Below are positions 30,771-42,502 of a stretch of DNA of 64,000 bases, piece after piece. The stretch is from Doryteuthis pealeii (Eukaryota; Mollusca; Cephalopoda; Myopsida; Loliginidae): NCBI GenBank assembly GCA_023376005.1, contig CM042157.1:25532037-25596036 (forward strand). Reading direction: 5' to 3'. The stretch's first letter is position 1. Each line of letters opens with the position of its first letter. The position numbers and the translations under genes were made by a program. The notes below the pieces were generated by a model. It worked only from the letters and a program-made list of their open reading frames with translations. It did no database searches and had not been told where the DNA came from.

Positions 30771-32339
30771 TTTCTACGTTTATGAGAAGTGCTGTTGGAA
30801 TATTTTTAAGGTGTGCTCGAATACCCTACTTGGATATACAGACTAGCCTAAGTCACGTGGTCTATTACTTCGCCAATCACCAACCATATTGTTGGGCTGA
30901 TACACAACTTAAAACCCCACACTGGGCATAATTCTAATTGCACTCATTGAGGAGCGACTTACAATACCGGACGATTACCGATACTCGGGACTCTTTAGCA
31001 AGAATTCAATTCCACTGGACAAGCGGTCTGGGTTAAGGCCAACAGGATGGCACATTGTAATAAGTTGTTCTTCTTTCTTTGAATGGCCATCGTAACATGG
31101 AAATTTATAGAATATTTCCCGTCTTTTTAAAATTCTATCCGATAAATGATAACGATTTGACTAATGATAATTTAGGAATAACAACAGAAAGTACACAAGA
31201 CATCACACGAAAGGATGAATGTCAGAGAAAAAAATCAATTTTGTCTTTTTAATTATTCAAACTTAATTGCAAAACCAAAATTTATTTAAAAAAATGAAAC
31301 TCTTCATTTAGAATTGACAGGGTTTGTTTGTTCCTTTTATTGGTGTGGGGGGGCGCTTTTGTGCATATTTAAATAATCATATTTCAATTCAATAATGATT
31401 TTATTTAAGCTTTCCATCTGGTATGCATTGTTGAAATTTAACGATTCATATTCAATTAAAAAAACGCGCAGGTGGTCATATTTGAAAGGCAGTCACCCGC
31501 TCGGGGGCATTGACTTTTTTTTGTGTGGTAACACGGACTAGAATGATGGTCACGTGATCTCGCCATCCGACCAGGAAGTTGAAGTGAGAAAGTAGGATGA
31601 GTTATTCGATGAAACTAGAAAGTCCAGAAGTTTCGCAAAAATGGATTATCCATCTATATATCAATACGCTTCTTCCTTAATGTTCCGACCGTTATCATCT
31701 TGCTACATTAAGAATGAGATCGTCCAAATCGCCCAAGAAGCAAATGCAAAAATGTAAATCCTGAGTATTTTTATTTCTTATGAGTTTCGTCACCTAAGGT
31801 AAATAATGAACCATTCCGTTTTTATTAGAAAGAAAGAAAAAGAAAAGGTGAGATTCTATACAAGAAATATTATAAGAAAAAAAAAGAAAGAAAGAAAGAG
31901 ATATAGAGAGATATATAAAGAAAGGGGTCGATAACGCTAATCTGTTTCGATTGAACATTATATAAGGAGAAAAGAAAGAAAAAAGACTGAGAGAGAGATA
32001 AATAAAGATTATTATTTTTTTTTTTTACATTTTGAACTATATAGCAATAGCTTTTTAGTAAACACGTTGTAATAACTAAATTATCATACTATCTTATATC
32101 CACAGGTCCAGTTAGATTCATATTATATATATATATATTTTTTTTTTAAATGGACTCTCTCGTCGATTTTCGACGGATGAGTGTTCATTCAATGAACAAC
32201 CAACACAGTGATTTGTTTATAGTGGTGAAGGCTTGTGTAGGACCATTCCGCACTTTTTGGTACAGTCGATAGGAAAGAATTGGTGCATCAAGGAATGCCA
32301 CGAACCCAATCAACGACCGATCTCAGGAATTTTGAATTC
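30771..32339. other. Unique sequence
   Basis: A/GAAA-rich at 31830-32010. No gene, domain or repeat family recognised. Confidence 0.45.
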
Positions 32340-32569
32340 AGAGTTATCCCTCTCCTAGACTGGCTACCTACCCAAGGTTAAAGAGCCCAGTCTGCACTAC
32401 TATCTTACCGTATTTTATTGTAGCTGGATCAATGCAAGGTCTATTTTTTACATAGAGATTTAAATGGTGCATCTCACGAGGATTAAACTCACGATTCAGT
32501 AATAATGGATCTGCGGGACTAACTAAAAAATAACCCTCTACCCAGGCGATGCCGGGTAGCCGCTGCTAG
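32340..32569. mobile_element. SINE-B tail and Helitron-type 3' end
   Basis: 32345-32480 is inverted SINE-B tail sequence. 32537-32569 has a hairpin CTACCC/GGGTAG followed 10 bases later by CTAG, the structure of a Helitron 3' terminus. The 5' end of this element was not located. Confidence 0.6.
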
Positions 32570-32571
32570 TA

Positions 32572-33171
32572 TCTTATTATAATGGAGATTGTGTGTTTGT
32601 CTGTCTGTAACCGAAACTAAATCACTATTCAAGTCAAAATACCCTTAGTTATTGACGTCACATTCTCAATGATTTTATTTTTATTTAAACCTCAATTATT
32701 AATAAAACTGTTTTACATTATTAATACTGTTAACCATATCTACATACTAATAACATGCAATTATATTTATATATACAACAAAATAGCGTGAACGGGAAGG
32801 CTAATTTGCATATTGATATTAAAAATGTGATTTTAATAAATATGTGCTTAGTATTATTGATTTCTAAGTTAGTTTGATTTTAATGAATATAAGCAAACAT
32901 CTCTTCAATGAATCTTAAATGAAATCCATTAACAAGAAAAAATAACTGTCATTTTATTCATTACTTCCCCTTTTAAATAAATACTTAAATTAGAAAAAAT
33001 AACAATGAAAGACTAGAGTGATGGAAGAGTAAGTTTTTGATTATACCCCCTTTGTTTCAAATCTTTTTATCTGCATTTTTATTTAGTTTCATTGGCCTTT
33101 CTAATTTAATATTATATTTTATTACATTAAAACTTAAATACTTGCACCCTCCGGGTGCATATATTTGCTAG
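32572..33171 (+). mobile_element. Non-autonomous Helitron, complete
   Basis: Begins TC (32572) after an A and ends CTAG (33168-33171) before a T: the canonical A|TC...CTAG|T insertion. A 15-base hairpin GCACCC-TCC-GGGTGC (33144-33158) stands 9 bases before CTAG, as Helitrons require. There is no Rep/helicase coding sequence, so it must be mobilised in trans. It starts directly after another Helitron-type 3' end. Partner 62871-63474. Confidence 0.82.
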
Positions 33172-33525
33172 TATATATAAAGTTATGTTTGCTTAAAATC
33201 ATGGTCGTCTCAAGTTCAGCAAAAGATTCAGTTGTGAAAATATACCAACTTGAAAAAGTAATTTAAAAAAAACTTAATCATTGCCCTTCATTGAACTTTA
33301 TCGTAGCTATATCCTAGAGATTGAGGCGGGAAGTGTAATCAAGTTGTTAGAAATGGACTGGATTCTGGCGATTACAATACGAGGTGTAATAAATTGAACT
33401 AAGACTTACATCAAAGGGTTTTTTTTTTATCCAATAGACCTACTGTCAGGGTTATCGTTGGCTTATAACCCCCTGAAGTTTTTATTAGCTTCTGTCGGAG
33501 GTTGGGTCACTGATGTTGTGTAAAC

Positions 33526-33526
<1 letters not shown>
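33172..33526. other. Unique sequence
   Basis: No gene or repeat recognised. Confidence 0.45.
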
Positions 33527-33574
<48 letters not shown>

Positions 33575-33593
33575 TATATATATATATATATTT
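33527..33593. repeat. (CA)n-(TA)n microsatellite
   Basis: CA then TA; the partner at 63825-63902 is almost all CA. Confidence 0.95.
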
Positions 33594-33939
33594 AAATACA
33601 TTTTTGGCACAGGCAAATTTATATAATATATTGAGGTTTATTATAGTGATCACCACTTCAATGGAAGGAATGAAAGCAATAAAAAAATGTTTATTACTAC
33701 CGGACAAAAGAATCGGACGAAAGCACCGGACGAAAGGGCCCTTATTTTACTAAGAAACATTTATTCTTTATTCCTTTCATTCCATCCATTGAAGTGGTGA
33801 ACACTGTGATAACCCTCAATATAAGTATATATATCCTTTTGAAAATGTAAATTCTTTTAAAAATATATGCTGTAGATATTTAGCATTCGGCTCCATAGAA
33901 TATACCTCGTGACAGTCCTTGGTACGTTTCGAATAAAAG

Positions 33940-33985
<46 letters not shown>

Positions 33986-34195
33986 AATAAATTATTTGGA
34001 CAGGAAAATTTATATAATATATTGAGGGTTATTATAGTGATCACCACTTCAATGGATGGAATGTAAGCAACAAAAAAAATGTTTATTACTACCGGACGAA
34101 AGCACCGGACGTAAGGGCCCTCGTTTTACTAATAAACATATCTTTTTTATTCCTTTCATTCCATCCATTGAAGTGGTGAACATTATGATAACCCT

Positions 34196-34251
<56 letters not shown>

Positions 34252-34357
34252 TTTGAAAATGTAAATTCTTTTAAAAATATATGTTGTAGACATTTAGCAT
34301 TCGGCTCCATAGAATATACCTCGTGACAGTCCTTGGTACGTTTTCTAACAAAAGAGA

Positions 34358-34419
<62 letters not shown>

Positions 34420-34628
34420 TAAATCTTTGGTACAGGCATATTTATATAATATATTGAGGGTTATCATAGTGATCATCACTTCAAGGGATGGAATGAAAGG
34501 AATAAAAAAAAATGTTTATTATTACCGGACGAAAACACCGGACGAAAGGGCCCTTGTTTTACTAATAAACATTTATTCTTTATTCCTTTCATTCCATCCA
34601 TTGAAGTGGTGATCACTATGATAACCCT

Positions 34629-34680
<52 letters not shown>

Positions 34681-34795
34681 TTTTTAAAAAGTAACTTCTT
34701 TTAAAAATATATGCTGTAGACATTTAACATTTGGCTCCATAGAATATGACCCCTGGCAGTCCTTGGTACGTTTCTAGTAAAAAAAATAATGCCCC
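33594..34795. repeat. Tandem foldback array, three ~400-bp units
   Basis: Units start at about 33594, 33982 and 34416. Each contains an inverted repeat ('gagggttattatagtgatca' with 'tgataaccctca'), an internal duplicated 'accggacgaaag', a (TA)n tract at a fixed place and the block 'gcattcggctccatagaata'. ORFs reported across it are repeat artefacts. Confidence 0.88.
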
Positions 34796-35145
34796 TGGCT
34801 TTGATAATGAAGACCCAAGTGTTTACAAGCAACATATTTCCTTCTACAATAGCCTGGTTATCATTCCTAGATCAACTCTTATTATCGTCGATAAAAAAGT
34901 TCTTGTCTGCTCGGCGCTACCAGAAAATTCAATATAGCCAAACATTTCTCAAAGCGGGAATTGAATCAAAAGTTCACACATTCGTATATTGGAAAACATA
35001 TTCACTGAAAAACCGTGTAATGTCAGAAACTTTGCAAGACTGTTTAATAGTATAATAACATTATATATTCATAAGTATAAAAAGTTTGTCAAGAAAATTT
35101 CTATAAAAGAGAAAAACCACTATCACCTGGCTATGAAATTTTCAG
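34796..35145. other. Unique sequence
   Basis: Overlapping short frames at 34746-35216 without recognisable domains. Confidence 0.4.
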
Positions 35146-35748
35146 TGTTAATATTGTTGAGTATCTGGCAGCCATCCTTCGTTCCAGATGTAATGAATAA
35201 GCAAGCAAGCCAATAAGAATCCAGTGTTAACGTATTCCTTGTAAGTCCTTCGTCAGAGAGAATCCAAATGTCAATGAAATAACTCAGAATGGTATGTCTA
35301 TTAATACAGCAGAAGCAGCAGCAGCAGTGCCAGTGATTGGACAATAGAAATCCTTCTCAGGTCACGTGTTTATAGGCGAGTCTATAAGTAGAAGTGACCA
35401 TTTACCTGATGCCTTATATCACAAAAACTGCAACAAATATAAGGACGAATAAAAGATATAATTGTTGAGTTATTTGATATAAGGCATGGGGCAAATGGTC
35501 ACTCCTAAATATAGACTCGTTGACTACCACGTGACCACCGAAGGCATTTCTATTGTCCAATCACTGGCACTGCTGCTGCTGCTTATGCTGTATTAATATA
35601 GACAACATTCTGAGCTTATTTCATTGACATTTGGATTCTCTTGGACGAAGGACTTACAAGGAATATTTTAACACCGGATTCTTATTGGCTTGCTTACTTA
35701 CTTATTACATCTGGAACCTAGGATGACGACCAGATACTTAACAATAAT
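35146..35748. repeat. Long inverted repeat, ~275-bp arms
   Basis: 35146-35421 is the inverted complement of 35474-35748, about 90% by eye, with a ~52-bp loop. A (CAG)n/(CTG)n stretch occurs in both arms. A related fragment lies at 38158-38255. RNA from either strand would form a long duplex. Confidence 0.9.
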
Positions 35749-35796
35749 GCACCAGTTATTTTATTTAAAAACTTTTACATTTTTTTCAGGTCAGTT

Positions 35797-35866
35797 AACT
35801 TGGAACCACGCATCTTTGAGAATCTGTGTTACGCCTCATAGATACGTGGTTCCAAGTTAAGTTCGA
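35797..35866. repeat. Perfect ~20-bp stem hairpin
   Basis: 'ttaacttggaaccacg' is mirrored by 'cgtggttccaagttaa' across a ~30-bp loop. Confidence 0.85.
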
Positions 35867-35967
35867 TTCAAATAAATAGTCTCAGTTGATTTCATCTTGT
35901 AGCGGTGTTCTACCTACTTCACAAGTTTTTTTTATTTAAAATCATTTGTCTGTATTTTTAGATAAGT

Positions 35968-36444
35968 CTTGATGTGAATCATTTTTATTTTTCGGACTAT
36001 TGTCCCTGTTGTGATGTTAATCCAACAGTAAAAAAGAAGTCAAGTCGAGGTAGGGTAAAATAAGACAAGTGTATTTACAATAATAGTACAGGAACGGCTA
36101 GCTTGCCGTTAACGGTAACAGTACGACCTTTTCACTCGGTGTCTCACTATTTATAGTGAGAACCGGTGTATATTCTCCACTGTAGGAACGGCCGGTACAA
36201 CAGTCCCGATCTTCATTGTTGTAGTTAATAACACATTTTGACCGCTGTATCTTCCGGCCTTTCTCAGATGTTTCCAGTGTATCCGAGTGTAGTGAGGATA
36301 CAACCTGGGAAATCATCACTACACTCGGATACACTGGAAACATGAGAGGAATGCCGGAGAATACAACGGCCAAAACGTTACGTTAATAACTACCACAATA
36401 AAGATCAGGCCAATAGTCTAAAAAATCAAAATTATTCACATCAA
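35968..36444. mobile_element. Palindromic element, copy 1, interrupted by solo LTR
   Basis: Same foldback as 36445-36727. It has a central hairpin around 36262-36345 ('cagtgtatccgagtgtagtg' and complement) and outer arms with hammerhead-like GGCC...GGCCAAAACG decay. The solo LTR at 36007-36202 sits in its left arm. Confidence 0.82.
36007..36202. mobile_element. Solo LTR, copy 2
   Basis: 196 bp, TGTTGT...ACAACA, flanked by the perfect 5-bp duplication GTCCC (36002-36006 and 36203-36207). The uninterrupted target is visible in the sister element at 36478-36484 (TTGTCCC then GATC), which confirms the insertion. Same family as 10982-11179. Confidence 0.92.
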
Positions 36445-36727
36445 GCCTTGATGTGAATCATTTTTATTTTTCGGACTATTGTCCCGATCTTCATTGTTGT
36501 AGTTAATAACCCAACATTTCGACCGCTGTATCTTCCGGCCTTTCTCAGATGTTTACAGTGTATCCGAGTGTAGTGAGGATACAACCTGGGAAATCATCAC
36601 TACACTCGGATACACTGGAAACATGAGAGGAAGGCCGGAGGATACAACGGCCGAAACGTTGCGTTAATAACTACCACAATAAAGATCAGGCCAATAGTCT
36701 AAAAAATCAAAATTATTCACATGAAGC
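36445..36727. mobile_element. Palindromic element, copy 2, uninterrupted
   Basis: Head-to-tail with copy 1. Right arm keeps GGCC and GGCCGAAACG, reminiscent of SINE-H2 and hammerhead stem II, but CTGANGA is not conserved. Confidence 0.8.
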
Positions 36728-36765
36728 TTCATCTAAAAAAAAACACAGACTAATAATTTTGATTT

Positions 36766-36912
36766 TGTTTGTTTGTTTGTTTTGTTTTACGGCATATCAA
36801 CCTCAGTGGGTCATTTAATGCCGATAAAGTTTTGAAATAAATCAATTCTTAATGGATAATACAATTTTTTTATAAATACATTTTTCTATTTAACCCATAG
36901 ATGGGACCCTAA
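36766..36912. repeat. Dispersed ~150-bp repeat
   Basis: Near-identical to 11705-11860. Confidence 0.8.
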
Positions 36913-38483
36913 CAGGTACTACCACACCGGGTCAGAGTAGACATGGGAGCAATGGTGATGAAGGGGTGCTCCACATTCCCCAAACCTCCAAAACTGGAAC
37001 CTCACCATCAGATAGAGTTTAACGTCATTCCCAGGACATGTAGACCCGCAGCCACCGCCTTCTAGCACCCATATGATAAAAAAAGGGTTGGGGTTTGCCA
37101 TAAGGGCAATAGGGTTGGGAAAATCATATAGGTGCTAGGGCTTGACGTGACCAGCCGATTGATCCGAGGGGGCCTCTTCGACCGCCCGTCTAGCCCAAGA
37201 TAGGGCCAAAGTGGAGTATTGCATGTCATGAACTGCTTATCCACCTGGGCTCTATACTTAGGCATCACGGGTCGCCAACCACGGCCAACAGGTGGCCCCA
37301 TTGGGGGAGTCTTACCCCTCTGCAGAGGTGCAGTCGGTGCATTCTAACGCCCCAGCCGACAGGGCAGAATAATTTTGAATAAAGTATTTGTGAAGTAGGT
37401 GGAACAACCACACAAGATGAACTGAACTAAGATTATAAAAACAACAATCTCTCTATAAGATTACTATGTTGCATACCCTTTCTTACTTATTAATTCTAGT
37501 CGTATTTTCTTCTGGCCGGCTTTGGTTCTAACTTCTACCATCTTGACTTGGTCTGGTCTAGCGTCTCGGATCTCCTAAGGTCTGGACTTTCTATTGCTAT
37601 GTTCCTGCTGGCTGGTCGTCCTAGATTCATTTCTTAGTCTTGTTACCAAGACATTCATCAACCACAAGAACATATTACTTATACAAACTTTTATTTCCTT
37701 AACAATACATTTCACGTAACTAAATATCTGACTAACATAGCGCGCGTGAGTTCCAGTTTAGACAGAGCATAAAATGGCTGACCTCTCTGCCTGACGTCTT
37801 ACTGCAAAACTGGGGACTCTGAAAAAGGTCCCACGTGACTTCACGTATTTTGGGCGGGCTTCTGTAATTTTCCATTGAAGGACCCGGCCATGGTATGAAA
37901 AGGGTCATCCCCTCAGAATTACAGGGGACCGACAATAATCTTATGCAACCGCATAGATTATGTAACAACTACAGGACTTTTCAAAATGTATAATTAGCGT
38001 TCAAAATAATTTTTGCTACAATTTATATAATAATGTTATAAAATGCACTGATGTATAAGAAATAAACGCAAAGTTATCAACAATGGCATTCAAAACTAAC
38101 ATTTTAATTATAATTATGTCCAGTAGGGTTGGTTTAAGTATTGTATCAACCTCAGAGTACTGCCAGTGATTGGCCAAGAGATAGGTCACATAATTATGGC
38201 CGAGTCTATAAGTAGGAGCGGGCGTCCATCACACACCTTATATCTAAATAAAAGTCAACAACTAGCTGCCCCATACTTCTGGCCTTGTGTCACATCTTAG
38301 TTAAGCTGAGTAAATAACTATACTCGCTTTCACGCATGATTAAAAAATCTGAAAAATTTGAAGTATCATCAAAGGATGTAGAGTATTGTTTTCAACCTGC
38401 ATACCTGATTATGGGGTGCATTTGACACCTGTGCACCTGGTAGAAGCTAAAAGTTGAAAAAAATTAGATTATTACTTGATTTT
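36913..38483. other. Mixed sequence, GC-richer at 36920-37370
   Basis: The 79-residue minus frame at 37062-37301 and the 78-residue minus frame at 37732-37968 are not recognised. 38158-38255 is a fragment of the long inverted repeat. Confidence 0.4.
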
Positions 38484-38795
38484 GGTAACTCAGTCGATAG
38501 AGTGTCCGACTAGGAGCCACAAGGTTCCGGGTTCCATACCGGCCCTCACCAACTCAGTGCATGAGTAGCACTGGGATATGTGCGGTACAAAGAGGAGCAA
38601 ATGGTAGGTATGTATCTACCCATTCCTTCTCCACACGCAGGATGTGATACATAGGCATTGTTTTTAAGCGGAGTGTTTTAAATTCACGGTTTTCTTCTCC
38701 TAAATTGGTTGCCGCACCAAGACTAAAGAGCCCAGTCTGCTCTTTTATTTACCCATAGCTGGCGATAGTGAAGTACAAGCGGTTTCGCCCAGCAT
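38484..38795 (+). mobile_element. SINE-A head joined to inverted SINE-B tail
   Basis: 38484-38610: SINE-A head (AACTCAGTCGATAGAG, B box GGTTCCATACC) and middle. 38640-38760: SINE-B tail in opposite orientation ('gcaccaagactaaagagccc'). Confidence 0.7.
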
Positions 38796-39270
38796 TTAAA
38801 ATTGGGTCGGTATGTCCATTTCCTACTGTAGCGATTGTCTTTCCCTGGGGAATGAGGTTGAGGGGAAAATGGTTATCTTTCCTTGCCGCCAGGATTTGCG
38901 TTTAAAATTTTTTTTAGAAATATTAGTATACAGAAAATAATATGAAAAATATATTAGAAAAGAAATCTGTTAATTTTGTATAGAAATAGAAATAGTACAA
39001 AATCTCTCTATATTCAGGAAGAAAATTAATGACGAACTGTTTATTGTATTAGTTGACGACTTTACTTACTTTACTTTATATCACTATAATTCACTACTGA
39101 ATCACACTTCTGATCACGTCCAAATCCCACCTGAACGAGAACGCGCAATAAAAATGAATGCTCTTTGATTGGAAACACAATTTGTTATCGAATTTGACCA
39201 ATCAAAAGGAGTGAACACTGCGTAATGGAAAATACACTAAAAGAAAAAAAAAAAAACACGCTATTCATTC
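38796..39270. other. AT-rich unique sequence
   Basis: Nothing recognised. Confidence 0.45.
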
Positions 39271-40560
39271 ATTCTGGCCAATGCTGTATGCAAACGCGAC
39301 TTCATTGTTAATGTAAAAACAGGAGATATGAAAAAATTTATAATGCTAATACGGGGGGGGGGGTGCACAGGATTCTACAGTGATAAAGTCACGTGGTGTA
39401 AAAGTATATGAAAATATCATGTGAGTCGTCTATTCAGGCCAATGCTGTATGCAAACGCGACTCCCTTGTTCATGTAAGCAAAAGAGATATGAAAAGAATG
39501 TGTGATGCTAGAACGGGGGAATATGCCCAGTATTCTACACATATAAAGTTACGTGGTGTAAAATTATATGAAAATATCATGTGAGTCATCCATTCAGGCC
39601 AATGTTGTATGCAAACGTGACTCCCTTGTTCATGTAAGAAAAGGAGATATGAAAAGGATGTGTGATGCTAAAACGGGGGTGGGTATGCCCAGTATTCTAC
39701 ACTGATAAATTCACGTGGATTAAAAGTATATGAAAATACCACGTGAGTCATCTATTCACGCCAATAATGTATGCACACGCGACTCCCTCGTTCATATAAG
39801 AAAAGGAGATATGAAAAGAATGTGTGATGCTAAAACGGGGGAATATGCACAGGATTCTACACTGATAAAGTCACGTGGTGTATACGTATATGAAAATATC
39901 ATATGAGTCATCTATTCAGGCCAATGTTGTATGCAAACGCGACTCCCTTGTTCATGTAAGAAAAGGAGATATGAAAAGAATGTGTGATGCTAAAACGGGG
40001 GGATTTATGCCCAGTATTTTACACATATAAAGTCACGTGGTGTAAAAGTATATGAAAATATTACGTGAGTCATCTATTCAGGCCAATACTGTATGCAAAC
40101 GTGACTCCCTTGTTCATGTAAGAAAAGGAGATATGAAAAGGATGTGTGATGCTAAAACGGGGGGATATGCCCAGTATTCTACACTGATAAATCACGTGGT
40201 GTATAAGTATATGAAATATCATGTGAGTCATCTATTCAGGCCAATACTGTATGTAAACGCGGCTCCCTTGTTCATGTAAGGAAAGGAGATATGAAAAGAA
40301 TGTGTGATGCTAAAACGGGGGGATATACACAGTATTCTACAGACATAAAGTCACGTGGTGTAAAAGAATATGAAAATATCATGTGAGTCATCTATTCAGG
40401 CCAATGATGTATGCAAACGCGACTCCCTTGTTCATGTAAGGAAAAGGAGATATGAAAATAATGTGTGATGCTAAAACGGGGGGGGGGGTGCCCAGTATTC
40501 TACACATATAAGTCACGTGGTGTAAAAGTATATGAAAATATCACGTGAGTCATCCATTCG
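39271..40560. repeat. 160-bp satellite array, eight units
   Basis: Unit starts ('attcaggcca' and variants) at 39271, 39432, 39592, 39754, 39914, 40076, 40234 and 40394, with the ninth junction at 40556, giving periods of 158-162 bp. Each unit carries a variable G-run after 'gctaaaac', a 'tcacgtgg' E-box-like palindrome and 'gtatatgaaaatat'. The period is not a multiple of three, so the short frames in it are not coding. Confidence 0.95.
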
Positions 40561-41363
40561 AGGAGTAAATAACTTTCTTTTATCCTTCTAATGTAGGGAT
40601 GAATTCTTTACGCTTTCAAATCAATATTTTTACACTCTTCCTCCGACTGGTATCGATTCTCATTATCATTATAAAATTCCTTTCATTTTTTTTTTCATAT
40701 TTAACCAATATTTCCCGTAATCAAAGCTATATTTCTATATCCCGTTATGCTAATAAGTACTGTTCTTTCATATCTGAATGAGTGGTAAATAGATATACAA
40801 TTTATTCACTTATCAAAGTCTGCAATGATAATTCATAGTATGAAGCACATTAGTTTGAAAAGACTCAAAGGTCAAGTATATGCAAGTTTATTCAAACTGC
40901 TACTTCCCACCGCGCTGAAAGAGCCGAACGTGTTTAGGCCCAATAAAGAAAGCTGCATTCTTTTATTCTCTCTGACAATAAAAACTGGAGGTCTTCACAA
41001 AAAAAACAAAAAAAACAACAAAAAAATGAATATCGACACATAAAAAAACAGTCGGGAATTGTAGTAAAATATAAATTATACGGAAACATAAATACAAGAC
41101 AGAAAAAAAAACGCATTGGAAAAAATGTAAAAACTGAATAGATTAAAACACTCGTATAAATTATTAATGATGATTATTTTCATGTAGAAAATCACAAAAG
41201 CAAAATTTCAGTTATTTTCATTACAATAGGAAATCTTACAAGTATTTCTACAAATAATGTTTTCAATTTCACCTTTCTTTTTTTTTCATCGATGAAAAAT
41301 GACAATGTAATTTTGTTCTAAAATAACACGCAAGAAAGCATATATAAAATTCAAATCTCACAC
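40561..41363. other. AT-rich unique sequence
   Basis: Nothing recognised; A-runs around 41000-41110. Confidence 0.45.
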
Positions 41364-41398
41364 ACACATACACACACACACACGCACACATACACACA

Positions 41399-41438
<40 letters not shown>
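41364..41438. repeat. (CA)n-(TA)n microsatellite
   Basis: Borders the hammerhead element at 41440. Confidence 0.95.
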
Positions 41439-41439
<1 letters not shown>

Positions 41440-41440
<1 letters not shown>

Positions 41441-41700
41441 AAAGGAAACTGGAAGTGAATCCTACGGTATGTTGAAAGAATGAATAAAGGAAAGAAAGTA
41501 TAGAATGGATAATATATATTTTAATCAATATTACTTACACGTGTTTCAGTCAGAAGTTTATCCATGTGTACATTATTCAAACGATTATTATTTTGAAATA
41601 TTCAAAAGAAATTAAATAATAATAGAAAAATGTAGAAATGTTCCGCACACCAAAAAAATTCGACCTTCATCAGAGTAAATCCTTATTTGAAATGAAAATC
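41440..41700 (-). mobile_element. (TA)n-bounded hammerhead element
   Basis: The terminal segment 41440-41515 ('gaatgaataaaggaaagaaa') matches, inverted, the segments at 9785-9865 and 13590-13665. The interior holds the hammerhead 41531-41678. Confidence 0.75.
41531..41678 (-). ncRNA. Hammerhead ribozyme motif with long stem-II insert (family H3-like)
   Basis: Minus strand: stem I TTACT (41678-41674) pairs with AGTAA (41535-41531). Core CTGATGA 41673-41667, stem II GGTC/GACT after one unpaired A, enclosing a ~105-base loop. GAAA, loopless palindromic stem III ACACGTGT, cleavage base A (GUA). Confidence 0.75.
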
Positions 41701-42090
41701 GTTGGAAAAAACGGAGAATTTTTGAAATGTTCGAAAAATAACTTTTTTTAAAAATTCACTTTCAGAGGCGACCGATAAAGAACCGTTAATGCCGTCATTT
41801 CGCATGCAAACAGATTTTGACGCAGAGAGAAGTTTTGTGGAATTCTAAATTATCAAAGCATGAGGGATTTTATTTATTTATTTATTTATATACATATTAT
41901 TTGATTATTTATATATATATTTATATATTTATTTATATATGCACTTACATATTCATTTATCTATATTATATATTTATATACATTTATATATTTATTCATT
42001 CATATATATATATTTATATATTTATTTATATATATATTTAAATACTTATTCATACACATATCTATATATTTATTTATTCATATATATATG
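41701..42090. repeat. AT-rich sequence with degenerate (TATT)n/(TA)n
   Basis: 41870-42090 is TATT/TATA simple repeat; the Tyr/Ile-rich frames there are artefacts. Confidence 0.85.
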
Positions 42091-42201
42091 GCTGTCACAC
42101 TCGAGGAAACATAAATGTCTTCTTGACAGCATGCACATTATGGGAGGAATCAAATCCAATCACTGCTGACCCTCATCTATCGTTCTCGATAGGAGAATCC
42201 A

Positions 42202-42259
<58 letters not shown>
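42202..42259. repeat. (TA)n microsatellite
   Basis: Pure TA run directly 5' of a SINE-A. Confidence 0.97.
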
Positions 42260-42260
<1 letters not shown>

Positions 42261-42485
42261 CAGTAGGTCAGACATTCGCGTTCGAACCACAAGGTTCCTG
42301 GTTTGATGCCTGCCCTCGCCAACATTGAATGTGTATCACAGATATGTGTGGTAAATTGGGAAGCAGGGTGTTGGTGTGGCACTCCACGTCAGACGTAAAA
42401 TAATCTACCTCGTCTAACGCTAGTGAACAAAAGGGACCTCCCTTGCTATCCGGCTGATACCAACAATAGGTAACCCGGCATACTT
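42260..42485 (+). mobile_element. SINE-A, 5'-eroded
   Basis: Head 'cagtaggtcagacattcgcg', B-box region GGTTTGATGCC, body ('ctccacgtcagacgtaaaat', 'gctagtgaac') to about 42480. Confidence 0.78.
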
Positions 42486-42502
42486 ATATGTATATCTGTG
42501 CA

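Noticed and set aside
33527..34256. CRISPR-like regular repeats
   Set aside because: Simple and foldback tandem repeats in a eukaryotic context; no spacer structure.
40052..40279. 75-aa ORF in the satellite
   Set aside because: The 160-bp period is not divisible by three, and the frame is closed in the other units.
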